DNA of 8,675 nucleotides from Acidobacteriota bacterium (lineage in GTDB: Bacteria > Acidobacteriota > Terriglobia > UBA7540). The DNA is taken from NCBI GenBank assembly GCA_021828225.1, contig JAKASH010000092.1, positions 1 through 8,675 on the forward strand. Direction: 5' to 3'. Shown piece after piece: positions 1 through 6,546 of this stretch. The notes beneath the pieces were generated by a model. The model was not told the DNA's origin. It saw nothing but the letters and a program-made list of their open reading frames with translations, and did no database searches. Position 1 is the stretch's first letter, and each line of letters opens with the position of its first letter. Made by a program: the position numbers and the translations under genes.

Positions 1-14
1 TGGCTTCAGCGAAC

Positions 15-164
15 GGCGTCAGGGCACGTCCTCAGCCGTGCCGACAGGAAGTACGTTTGCAAAAACATGGGCCTTCAGGCCCTGAGGTTTCGGGCCTCAG
101 CGGCTAAAGCCGGCGGGGGCATTGCGACCCCTTGGCGGCACCGATAAATCGGTGCCCTGACGCC
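15..164. repeat. Composite palindromic intergenic element with 13-bp terminal inverted repeats
   Basis: A perfect 13-bp inverted repeat (GGCGTCAGGGCAC at 15-27, its reverse complement at 152-164) brackets about 150 bp of noncoding DNA. Inside are at least five smaller hairpins: GGCACG/CGTGCC at 23-28 and 37-42; GGGCC/GGCCC around a TTCA loop at 69-82; CTGAGG/CCTCAG at 82-87 and 95-100; CGGCT/AGCCG at 101-105 and 108-112; GGCACCGAT/ATCGGTGCC at 137-145 and 148-156. The terminal arms overlap the first and last hairpins, so each end can pair locally or with the other end. This looks like a MITE-like or REPIN-like dispersed element. I recall similar palindromes between genes of acidobacteria, but copy number cannot be seen here. 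No transposase is present. Confidence 0.7.
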
Positions 165-235
165 TTGAGTCTGGATTGATTTAACGCGCCATGTGTAGCA
201 ATCCTTTGTAAAACCCGCGATGGAGGTTTGCAACG

Positions 236-1762
236 ATGAGGAAGGTTTCACGCCGCAAGTTTATTGAAAGCATCCCGCTGGCCTGCGCGGCCGCTGCGGG
301 CGGAGCGCTCAAAGCTCCGTGGACCGCCTTCGCGGCCACGCCTTTCCCCGGCCGCTTTCAGCCCACGTACGAATCCCTTTCCACGTACCAGATCCCCGAG
401 TGGTTCAAGGATGCAAAGCTCGGAATCTTCATGCACTGGGGCGTCTATTCTGTCCCCGCTCACTCCAGCGAGTGGTACCCGCGGCTGATGTATCTTCGCA
501 AGAATCCCGTCTTTGAATGGCACCGGAAGCACTGGGGTCCGCAATCGATGTTCGGCTACAAGGATTTCATCCCCATGTTCCGGGCGGAGCGGTGGAAGCC
601 GGAAGAATGGGTGGAACTGTTCAAGGGCGTGGGTGCGCGGTACATAGTTCCGGTGGGCGAGCATTGCGACGGCTTTCCCATGTACGACTGCACGTTCACG
701 CGCTGGTGCGCCAGCAAGATGGGTCCCCAGCGGGACATCGTGCGCGATCTTGGCCGCGAGGTGCGCAACCAGGGATTGAAGCTTGGCGTCTCAACCCATC
801 GCAACTGGAACTATTCGTGGTACACCTATGAGAGGGATTTTGACACCGACAATCTCCTCTATTCCGGCCTCTACGGCAAGCCGCACATTCCCGGTCCGCC
901 CATCGATAATCTTCCGCACGAAATCCTGCAGGTGGCTCCCCGTTGGTTCCTCCAGGACTGGCTTTCACGAACCACGGAGATTGTTGACAAGTATCAACCC
1001 GATCTGATCTGGCTCGAGTGGGGCGTCCAGGCCGCGGAATTCAAGCCCTACCGCACGGAGCTGGCCGCCTACTATTACAACCTGGGCGAGCAACGCAAGC
1101 AGGATGTCGTCCTCACTTACAAGAGCGGCGCTTTCCCGGACCACGCCGCGGTGCTGGACATCGAGCGCAGCACGGAGCTCAACATTCGTGATCTCGCCTG
1201 GCAGGCCGGAACATCCATCAGCAAAAAGTCATGGGGATACGTCGATGACGACGACTACTGGGCTCCTTCAGAGATCATCCATGAGTTCGTTGACATCGTG
1301 AGCAAGAACGGCAACATGCTGCTCAATTTCGGTCCCAAATCCGATGGAACGTTCTCCGAAGAGGCCTTGAATATTGCTCACTGCATGGGCCGCTGGACAA
1401 GCGTGAACGGAGAAGCGATTTTCGGGTCGCGTCCTTGGAAGATTTATGGCGAAGGTCCGACGGTTTATAAAGGTGGTAGGTTCGGCGAAGTTAAGACCAT
1501 CGCTCCCACGTTCACGCCACAGGATATCCGCTTCACCACAAAGAAGGGCGTGATTTACGCCATCTTTCTTGCCTGGCCGGAACACCAGGCCGTGATCAAG
1601 GCTCTCGGCAGGAAATCGCCTTACGTGCCGCCCAAAATTTCAGAGGTGAAGCTCCTCGGCGAAGAAGCAAAACTGAAATGGCGGCAGACCGAAGACGCCT
1701 TGGTGATCGAGACGCCTCCCAGGAAGCCTTGCGACTACGCCTTCACCTTCAGCATCATCTGA
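236..1762 (+). CDS. Tat-exported GH29 alpha-L-fucosidase-like protein with altered active-site residues
   Basis: A 508-residue protein of glycoside hydrolase family 29, which removes terminal alpha-L-fucose from glycans by a retaining mechanism. The N-terminus carries a twin-arginine signal (SRRKFI at residues 5-10, hydrophobic stretch, likely cleavage after AFA at 31-33), so it should be exported folded to the periplasm or beyond. Family landmarks: the HWG motif (67-69) followed by SEWYP (78-82); EHCDGF (142-147) in place of the usual HHDGF; MGPQRD; YQPDLIW (to W259) followed by E261 where the family has its nucleophilic Asp; VLDIERS with E310-R311; SKNGNMLLNFGP; VNGEAIFGSRPW, which ends the barrel. 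A small beta-sandwich-like C-terminus follows (about 430-508). GGAGG at 222-226 lies 9 nt before the ATG and supports this start. Family membership is secure; activity is not, because of E261 and C144. It appears monocistronic, with palindromic DNA on both sides. Confidence 0.92.
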   Translation: MRKVSRRKFIESIPLACAAAAGGALKAPWTAFAATPFPGRFQPTYESLSTYQIPEWFKDAKLGIFMHWGVYSVPAHSSEWYPRLMYLRKNPVFEWHRKHWGPQSMFGYKDFIPMFRAERWKPEEWVELFKGVGARYIVPVGEHCDGFPMYDCTFTRWCASKMGPQRDIVRDLGREVRNQGLKLGVSTHRNWNYSWYTYERDFDTDNLLYSGLYGKPHIPGPPIDNLPHEILQVAPRWFLQDWLSRTTEIVDKYQPDLIWLEWGVQAAEFKPYRTELAAYYYNLGEQRKQDVVLTYKSGAFPDHAAVLDIERSTELNIRDLAWQAGTSISKKSWGYVDDDDYWAPSEIIHEFVDIVSKNGNMLLNFGPKSDGTFSEEALNIAHCMGRWTSVNGEAIFGSRPWKIYGEGPTVYKGGRFGEVKTIAPTFTPQDIRFTTKKGVIYAIFLAWPEHQAVIKALGRKSPYVPPKISEVKLLGEEAKLKWRQTEDALVIETPPRKPCDYAFTFSII

Positions 1763-1780
1763 CCTCGATGCACGAAAGTG

Positions 1781-1835
1781 CCCCGATCTATCGGGGACGC
1801 ATCGGGTCCTGATCGCATACCCCGATACGTCGGGG
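1781..1835. repeat. Twin CCCCGA-N4-TCGGGG hairpins with a linking module
   Basis: Two hairpins share the same 6-bp stem but have different tetraloops: CCCCGA/TCGGGG at 1781-1786 and 1791-1796, and again at 1820-1825 and 1830-1835. Between them ATCGGG (1801-1806) can instead pair with CCCGAT (1821-1826), so alternative foldings compete. The first stem begins 18 nt after the fucosidase stop codon and could slow or end transcription, but no T-tract follows, so it is not called an intrinsic terminator. Confidence 0.6.
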
Positions 1836-1934
1836 CGTGCGTCACCCGTGGTGTATCGGCGTGTACCGTTACTGAGAATCGCCAAACAAAGACGGTGCCT
1901 GTATACACACCGCGCACCCTGAATGCAAATAGCG

Positions 1935-1950
1935 CCGCCCTTCAGGGCGG
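1935..1950. repeat. GC-rich hairpin with TTCA loop
   Basis: CCGCCC (1935-1940) and GGGCGG (1945-1950) form a perfect 6-bp stem closed by TTCA. The same TTCA-closed design occurs in the hairpin at 69-82, which suggests the two belong to one repeat style. Confidence 0.5.
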
Positions 1951-2023
1951 AATTTGCCGGGTTCAGCTAATTGCCGGGCTGGAGCCAGACGCTACATGGA
2001 TAGCCTTTTGGCACAGGACAAGC

Positions 2024-2055
2024 CCACGGTCAACCCAAAGGCCGGTTGACCGTGG
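2024..2055. repeat. 12-bp perfect inverted repeat
   Basis: CCACGGTCAACC (2024-2035) and its reverse complement (2044-2055) are separated by 8 nt. Outside the arms, AGC before and T after would extend the pairing if one extra C were bulged. It is a strong hairpin on either strand with no following T-tract, so it is better read as a dispersed palindrome than as a terminator. Confidence 0.65.
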
Positions 2056-2083
2056 CTACCATTTTCCCCAGACGCAACAACCG

Positions 2084-2100
2084 CGGCCCGTAAAGGGCCG
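2084..2100. repeat. CGGCCC/GGGCCG hairpin
   Basis: A perfect 6-bp stem (2084-2089 and 2095-2100) with loop GTAAA. It sits 28 bp beyond the previous palindrome and is probably part of the same intergenic repeat block. Confidence 0.5.
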
Positions 2101-2177
2101 AGCTATCCTGAGCCACCTCCGGCGATCCCCCGCCCCGCCGGGATAAACTTCGATAGCAGCCTCCCGCGTTACGAACC

Positions 2178-2207
2178 TTTACACAGAATTTACCTTTGCC
2201 GGATAAC
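2178..2207 (+). promoter_or_regulatory. Weak candidate sigma70-type promoter for the barrel protein
   Basis: TTTACA (2178-2183, 5/6 to the -35 consensus) and GATAAC (2202-2207, 4/6 to the -10 consensus) are 18 nt apart and lie in a locally AT-richer stretch. Transcription would begin near 2214, leaving a leader of about 135 nt before the TTG start. Matches of this quality occur by chance. Confidence 0.3.
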
Positions 2208-2338
2208 TTGAGAGGACTTGTTGGAGTCACATGAATGAATTAGGATGATTTCCCGGTGTGAAACGCAAGAGAGTGAACACTTTCCCGTTGATGGTGTTTT
2301 TGCCGGAAATCACGAGGACAGAAATGATCAGGCCAATT

Positions 2339-2343
2339 GGAGG
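2339..2343 (+). promoter_or_regulatory. Ribosome-binding site deciding a TTG start
   Basis: GGAGG at 2339-2343 stands 7 nt before the TTG at 2351. It is the best Shine-Dalgarno match near this gene's N-terminus and places the start exactly before a canonical signal peptide. The competing ATG at 2324 has only a GAGGA 5 nt upstream. Confidence 0.55.
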
Positions 2344-2350
2344 TTCACAG

Positions 2351-3058
2351 TTGAGAGTTCGCAAATTGCTTCAAGGGTTCATGATGGTGGTGCTTTTTGG
2401 CGCCAGCGCAGCGGCACTGCATGCCCAGGACTATCGGGTGTTTATCATGGGTGGAGGATCGACCCTGCTCGACAGGCAGCACTACACCGTTTACGGCGCC
2501 GCTTTTGAGTCCTACTACAAGACGGGCGCCAGCTTCACGGTGGGGGCGGAGATTCCGGTATTCAGAATATTCAGTGCGGAGGGGTCGTACGGGATTAGTC
2601 ATAACAATCTGATTGTTAACAATTTCGTTAATTCTACTGAACCAAACAATGAAACAGGATATATGATCCAGGATCAGAGGATCAGCGGGGACGTCGTTGC
2701 CCATGCGGAGAAGCCCATCAAGGGGGTGCGGCCCTATTTTGTGGCCGGGGTCGAACTCGACCGGTTCTCGGCAACCAGCGCGGCCGCGGCGCTGGCTCAG
2801 TCCGAGGGTTTCAATGGCGTGCCCAATGCGGTCCTCTCTCCGGACAATAAATTCGGATACAATTTCGGATTTGGCTTGGACATCAGTCTGACCCACATGC
2901 TTGCTTTGCGGGTTGATGCTCGAGACCACATCTTCGGCTCGCCCACTTTCGGCCTTCCCGCGGCGGCCACTTCCGCCTTCACCGCGTACTACCCCATCGG
3001 TGGCAACGCGCAGGATCTCGTGTATTCCGTTGGCGCTGTCTTCCACTTCGGCAAATAG
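2351..3058 (+). CDS. Small outer-membrane beta-barrel protein
   Basis: Read from the TTG at 2351 the protein is 235 residues. Residues 1-26 form a textbook signal peptide: RVRK in the n-region, a hydrophobic core, and ALHAQ before the mature D27. The mature part alternates polar and aromatic or hydrophobic residues in strand-length stretches (for example ASFTVGAEIPVF, VRPYFVAGVELDRF, FGYNFGFGLDISL, LALRVDARDHIF) and ends in VFHFGK. The terminal aromatic strand is the usual signal for BAM-dependent insertion. Size and pattern fit an 8-stranded OmpA-N/OmpW-like barrel. No peptidoglycan-binding OmpA domain follows. A transport or adhesion role cannot be assigned. In-frame alternatives are ATG 2324 (244 residues, long n-region) and GTG 2258 (266 residues, which would bury the signal). 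It converges on the HD hydrolase gene, with 139 bp between stop codons and no clear terminator. Confidence 0.75.
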   Translation: MRVRKLLQGFMMVVLFGASAAALHAQDYRVFIMGGGSTLLDRQHYTVYGAAFESYYKTGASFTVGAEIPVFRIFSAEGSYGISHNNLIVNNFVNSTEPNNETGYMIQDQRISGDVVAHAEKPIKGVRPYFVAGVELDRFSATSAAAALAQSEGFNGVPNAVLSPDNKFGYNFGFGLDISLTHMLALRVDARDHIFGSPTFGLPAAATSAFTAYYPIGGNAQDLVYSVGAVFHFGK

Positions 3059-3197
3059 ATTTGCCGGTGCTCTTCCACAAGCCCGGTCAGCGGCGGTTGG
3101 CGCTCTCATCGCGGCCTTTTCGATGTTGGCGATTCCAGGCCCCGACAGCGCATAGCGGCGGCGAAGCGGGCGCCGAGTTCAGGAAAGAGGGTGCAGG

Positions 3198-3782
3198 CTA
3201 CGATTCGGCAGATTTCTCAAGCTTGTTGACAATGCGGGCAAGTTCGTCGACGGCCCAGCCGGAACAGATTTTCTGGAAGGTGGCCGCCAGGGTCCGGTAG
3301 TACCAGAGGGTTCCTTCCTTGCCGCCCTTGAAGCGAGGCCAGAGCCGGTCACCCAGCGCGTGATAGTCGCGCAGAACGGCGCGCGCGTTGTGAATCTTGT
3401 CGGCCAGGACGATGACCAGCACATCAGGCGGAGCGGATTGGACGTGCTGGATGTATTCTTCCTTGCGGCGACGCCAGGGTGGCTTGGGATCGCTGTCCGC
3501 GTCGGTGCAGCCTTCCACCAGTCGCGCCACCCGTTCGCCGAAACGCCGGCGGATCTCCTGGAGCGTGGGCTTGCCGCCCTGGTCTTCCACCGCGTCATGC
3601 AACAGCGCGGCGATGGCCTGATCTTCGTCGCCACCCTGCTCGAGAACGAGGGAGCAGACGGCCATCAGGTGGGCGATGTAAGGAATGTCACTGCCTTTCC
3701 GCCTTTGCGTGGAGTGCAGCGCGGCCGCATAACAGAAGGCCTCTTCAAACCGTTTGCCCAGCGTGGGTTCTTCGGTGCTCAT
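3198..3782 (-). CDS. Stand-alone HD-domain (p)ppGpp hydrolase-like protein (SpoT/Mesh1 type)
   Basis: A 194-residue protein that is almost entirely one RelA/SpoT-type HD metal-dependent phosphohydrolase domain. Aligned by eye with Rel/SpoT hydrolases it keeps the whole active-site set: R28 in HSTQRRKG (23-30), metal ligands H38 (PYIAH), H62-D63 and D128, the catalytic pair E66-D67 (HDAVED, 62-67), and N132 of DKIHN (128-132). In that family the domain removes the 3'-pyrophosphate of (p)ppGpp using Mn2+. No synthetase, TGS or ACT domain is present, so it resembles single-domain small alarmone hydrolases such as Mesh1. It has no signal peptide and should be cytoplasmic. The ATG at 3782 has AGGA 8 nt upstream; an earlier in-frame ATG at 3791 is less well spaced. 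It lies 143 bp downstream of the lipoprotein gene on the same strand. Hydrolysis of another nucleotide is possible. Confidence 0.88.
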   Translation of the reverse strand: MSTEEPTLGKRFEEAFCYAAALHSTQRRKGSDIPYIAHLMAVCSLVLEQGGDEDQAIAALLHDAVEDQGGKPTLQEIRRRFGERVARLVEGCTDADSDPKPPWRRRKEEYIQHVQSAPPDVLVIVLADKIHNARAVLRDYHALGDRLWPRFKGGKEGTLWYYRTLAATFQKICSGWAVDELARIVNKLEKSAES

Positions 3783-3838
3783 AGGCCCCATCCTGCATCG
3801 CTGCCAACAGAAAAGCAAGCGGACCGCATGCATCCGCC

Positions 3839-3904
3839 GGTGAGATCCGATTTCCGGTCAGGACTCGACCTTCGGACTCCCACCATCGGAGATCCCGTCT
3901 CACC
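3839..3904. repeat. Interrupted inverted repeat upstream of the HD hydrolase
   Basis: GGTGAGA-TCCGAT (3839-3851) can pair with ATCGGA (3885-3890) and TCTCACC (3898-3904), leaving a 7-nt bulge on one side and a loop of about 33 nt. It fills much of the 143-bp gap between the lipoprotein stop and the HD start on the minus strand. In a shared transcript it could be a processing or attenuation structure. No U-tract follows, so it is not called a terminator. Confidence 0.4.
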
Positions 3905-3925
3905 AGAAAACGGCGGTGCGCAGGA

Positions 3926-6034
3926 TTACTGTTGTGGAAGCAAGCCGTAAATATTGAGCTGGCCTTGAGCCCCGACGAAGGCCTCGCCGTTAACGGCGAC
4001 GGGCGACTGGAACGTTACGGCGCCGAAGGCTTGCGTTTGACTCTGGTTGCTGTTGTAGAGTTCCGTCAGGTCTGTAGCATTGTACGCCACCAACATCCCG
4101 CCGACCCCGGGGTCCACCTGAAGGGTCCATAGAATACCGGCCTGGGCGCCATTGGAGGAGACGGCGAGGCCTGTGGAGCCGACATTGGATATCTGATTCT
4201 GCGGAGTGGTGTCAATCTGGCCGTTCTGCACACCGTACATTCTCAGAACGCCGTTCTGGTCAACCACATACACATGCTCGTTCCAATAAACAGGCGATGT
4301 CATCACCAGACTGGTGGCGTTGGGGATGGACTGGACGATCTGGCTGTCGCTGCCAGCCTGAAAACCTCCCAGGCTGTCGCGGTTGCACAGATAGATTTCG
4401 CCGGGCTTGCCGTCCTGGAACAGCAAGTGAGGGTACGGGCCGCTCTGGTCCGGCAGCAACAGCGGCGAGCTGGAGCCGAGATCGAGATCACCGCTGTTGA
4501 GACTGGCCTGATTGTAAGGAGTGAAGTAACTCTCCACCTGGCTCAGGTCGGGAGAGAGTTTGATGATGGAGTCCCCGTAATCGCTCCCTCCCGTGTTGGC
4601 ATCGAAGGTGCCGTTGCCCGTTCCGAAATAGATATTTCCGCTTGAATCAGCGGCGATCCCGCCTGCTCCCTGCCAGATTCCACCTGCCGAGCCGTTGGGC
4701 GTGTCGTTGTAGGCCCTGACAAGCGTAAGCGTTGCCGCGTCGTAGGCAAACAACCAACCGTGGTAAGGAGCAATGTCGCCGTACGAAGCGAATCCGATGT
4801 ACACATTGCCGTTCGCGAGCAGCAGCCCAGGACGCTGCAGTTCCTGATGGGCATCGAAGGTGACTGTTGTTCCATTGCCGCCGTCTCCGATGCCCGGGAC
4901 TGAGCCCTGAAGTGTGACGGGGCCGTTGAACTTCTCGGCTCCGGTGGTGATGTCGAGCGCGTGAAGCTTGTGATAATAGGTCCCGTTGATCTCGCTTAAG
5001 GCGTCCACATACAACGTTCCTGTCGTGGGGTCGATCACTGGAGTTCCTATGACCCCGATCGTGGAGTCCTCCGCGCAGGTATCATCTGGCAGTTCGGCAC
5101 AAGGCACCGGAATCTCACCGGCGGAGGGATTGACCAGGTTCGTTTGCCAGATCAGGTCGGGGCTTCTTCCGTTGGCATCAAAGGCATAAACCATGTCGTC
5201 GTTCGTTGCGACGTAGACGACGTTGCGGTAGCCCAGGTTGGGAACATTCACATTCGCAACATAGAGGGGTTGCGCAAAGATGATCCCCTGCACCGGATAG
5301 GTCGCGATCTTGCCAAATTGCTGCACATTGACGTTCTGCGGGGTGAGAACAATCTCATCCGAATTCAGGCCGATGCGCGCGTTGCTGTACTGCCGGGTAA
5401 AGACTCCGGGGTCATCCATCACGGCCACCTGAGCGCTGGCCGTTTTGCCAAGGTCCGCCTGGCTGGTGACCGTAATCGTATGCATTCCGCCGGTCGAAGG
5501 TGGGCTGTAGACGCCGGAGCTGGAAATCGTACCCAGGGTCGAACTGCCGCCGTCCACGCCGTCCACGGACCACGTCACCGCGGTATCCGCCGTGCCCTGC
5601 ACGGCCGCTGCGAAGGCTTGATTCTGGTGAGTCACCACCACGCTCGCGAAGGTCGGAGATATGGAAATGGTGACGGAGGAAGAGACGCTGATCGCCACGG
5701 AGCCCTGGATCGTGCCGGAGGCCGCAGCAATGTCGGAACCTCCAGATCCCACTATGGTCGCCATGCCCTGGCTCCCAGTGCTGTTGCTGACCGTCGCCAC
5801 GGAGGTGTCGGAGGAACTCCAGGTCACCGATTGCGTGACGTCCTTGGTGGAACCATCGCTGTAATGCCCGGTCGCCGTGAATTGCTGCGTCGAAGGAAGC
5901 TGGTAAGACCCGCTCGATGGGCTAATAACAATCGACGATAGAGTCGGTTGCGCAGGCGCCGGGGGAGCAGAGCCCCCGCAACCAGCCAGACCTGAGGTAA
6001 AAAGCAGAATAATGATGAGCCGCTTCCATTGCAT
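3926..6034 (-). CDS. Secreted lipoprotein with two Ig-like domains and a PQQ-like beta-propeller
   Basis: A 702-residue predicted lipoprotein. The N-terminus MQWKR, a hydrophobic run and the lipobox LAGC (16-19) predict lipidation at C19. A Pro/Ala linker leads to a first Big_2-like bacterial Ig domain (about 32-116: YSDGSTKDVTQSVTWSSSD, then VATV) and a second Ig-like domain (about 121-205: AVTWSVDGV, then GVYSPP and TITVTSQAD). From about 215 to the end lies a beta-propeller with PQQ-type blades, for example VVYVATNDDMVYAFD (272-286), LFAYDAATL (428-436) and GGIAADSSGNIYFGTGNG (458-475). C312 and C320 could form a disulfide in the oxidising periplasm. No catalytic signature is visible; binding or scaffolding at the cell envelope is likely but unproven. 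GGAGG complementary to 6043-6047 lies 8 nt before the ATG. The gene is divergent from the TPR gene and upstream of the HD hydrolase. Confidence 0.87.
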   Translation of the reverse strand: MQWKRLIIILLFTSGLAGCGGSAPPAPAQPTLSSIVISPSSGSYQLPSTQQFTATGHYSDGSTKDVTQSVTWSSSDTSVATVSNSTGSQGMATIVGSGGSDIAAASGTIQGSVAISVSSSVTISISPTFASVVVTHQNQAFAAAVQGTADTAVTWSVDGVDGGSSTLGTISSSGVYSPPSTGGMHTITVTSQADLGKTASAQVAVMDDPGVFTRQYSNARIGLNSDEIVLTPQNVNVQQFGKIATYPVQGIIFAQPLYVANVNVPNLGYRNVVYVATNDDMVYAFDANGRSPDLIWQTNLVNPSAGEIPVPCAELPDDTCAEDSTIGVIGTPVIDPTTGTLYVDALSEINGTYYHKLHALDITTGAEKFNGPVTLQGSVPGIGDGGNGTTVTFDAHQELQRPGLLLANGNVYIGFASYGDIAPYHGWLFAYDAATLTLVRAYNDTPNGSAGGIWQGAGGIAADSSGNIYFGTGNGTFDANTGGSDYGDSIIKLSPDLSQVESYFTPYNQASLNSGDLDLGSSSPLLLPDQSGPYPHLLFQDGKPGEIYLCNRDSLGGFQAGSDSQIVQSIPNATSLVMTSPVYWNEHVYVVDQNGVLRMYGVQNGQIDTTPQNQISNVGSTGLAVSSNGAQAGILWTLQVDPGVGGMLVAYNATDLTELYNSNQSQTQAFGAVTFQSPVAVNGEAFVGAQGQLNIYGLLPQQ

Positions 6035-6108
6035 TGCCCAGTCCTCCCCTTTGCACGCGCGATTCTCGCTCTCCTTGACGTATTGTCCTTCTTAGTTAAG
6101 TCCGCGCG

Positions 6109-6138
6109 AGTTTACACCGAAAAAGACCTGTTTTTCAA
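6109..6138 (-). promoter_or_regulatory. Candidate promoter for the lipoprotein gene
   Basis: On the minus strand TTGAAA (complement of 6133-6138, 5/6 to -35) and TAAACT (complement of 6109-6114, 4/6 to -10) are separated by 18 nt. The -10 lies about 75 nt upstream of the lipoprotein ATG. Confidence 0.35.
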
Positions 6139-6285
6139 GGACTCTAAGTGCGGCGCAGTGGTTTCGGAATCTTCAAAGAGGGAAGCGCTGGAGCAAGACT
6201 GGGCACCGCGGATCTTTCACCGCGCCAGATCCATGAATCGCCGAACAACTCCGTGTTACCTTTCCGGCCATTACTTTCTCAGCAC

Positions 6286-6314
6286 TTGCCAACCCGGTAG
6301 AGAGGGCGTATAAA
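6286..6314 (+). promoter_or_regulatory. Sigma70-type promoter upstream of the TPR gene
   Basis: TTGCCA (6286-6291, 5/6 to -35) and TATAAA (6309-6314, 5/6 to -10) have the optimal 17-nt spacing. This is the best promoter-like match I found in the window. Transcription should begin near 6321, about 226 nt before the TPR start codon, giving a long leader that includes the hairpin at 6439-6458. Confidence 0.55.
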
Positions 6315-6438
6315 GTTTGAGAGTCCGCGCGCTGGTCAGAAACGGCCTGACAATTCTTGTCTCCTGCCAGCGGACGTCTACAGCGGCAAAATTCCCGCCG
6401 TGGACTTTCCAATGCCAGACAACGCACGGCACACGCGG

Positions 6439-6458
6439 AGCTGCTGAGGGTAGCAGCT
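6439..6458 (+). other. Leader hairpin upstream of the TPR gene
   Basis: AGCTGCT (6439-6445) and AGCAGCT (6452-6458) form a perfect 7-bp stem with a 6-nt loop, in the predicted untranslated leader 88 nt before the TPR start. No T-tract follows, so it is not an obvious terminator. No known riboswitch was recognised. Confidence 0.4.
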
Positions 6459-6546
6459 TGCGAACCCCGGAATGATTGCAACGAGGGGCTTGCCGCGACA
6501 ATGGCGCTTTGCAACATCCAGTAAAATATGGGGAGGGACAACGGGG

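Larger units (their letters stand above)
1763..2350. other. Long intergenic region rich in hairpins, no gene
   Basis: I see no protein or RNA gene between the fucosidase and the barrel-protein start. Readable frames across it run straight through the palindromes and show no domain or convincing ribosome-binding site. It holds a hairpin cluster (1781-1835), further hairpins at 1935-1950, 2024-2055 and 2084-2100, and a short direct repeat TTGCCGGG at 1954-1961 and 1971-1978. From about 2160 the DNA becomes less structured and probably holds the promoter and leader of the downstream gene. Confidence 0.7.
6035..6546. other. Divergent intergenic region with promoters, no gene seen
   Basis: This 512-bp stretch separates the left-facing lipoprotein gene from the right-facing TPR gene. 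It holds a candidate leftward promoter (6109-6138), a better rightward one (6286-6314) and a leader hairpin (6439-6458). I see no supported protein gene. A small RNA from the rightward promoter cannot be excluded. Confidence 0.6.

Noticed and set aside
1781..1835. Intrinsic terminator for the fucosidase gene.
   Set aside because: The stems are strong, but no T-rich tract follows either one, so only a structured-repeat call is supported.
1778..2146. 122-codon frame in the hairpin-rich intergenic region.
   Set aside because: It passes through several palindromes, lacks a ribosome-binding site, and its composition looks like translated repeats rather than a protein.
2231..2248. Five-codon leader peptide (ATG at 2231) upstream of the barrel-protein gene.
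   Set aside because: Too short to support; there is no attenuator-type codon run, and only a GGAG upstream that could be chance.
3360..3950. 196-codon plus-strand frame opposite the HD hydrolase.
   Set aside because: The opposite strand keeps every catalytic residue of the HD family; this frame has no recognisable features and runs past the gene into noncoding DNA.
5144..5941. 265-codon plus-strand frame opposite the lipoprotein gene.
   Set aside because: It has no domain, signal or ribosome-binding site, while the minus strand clearly encodes Ig-like and propeller domains. It is a GC-driven shadow.
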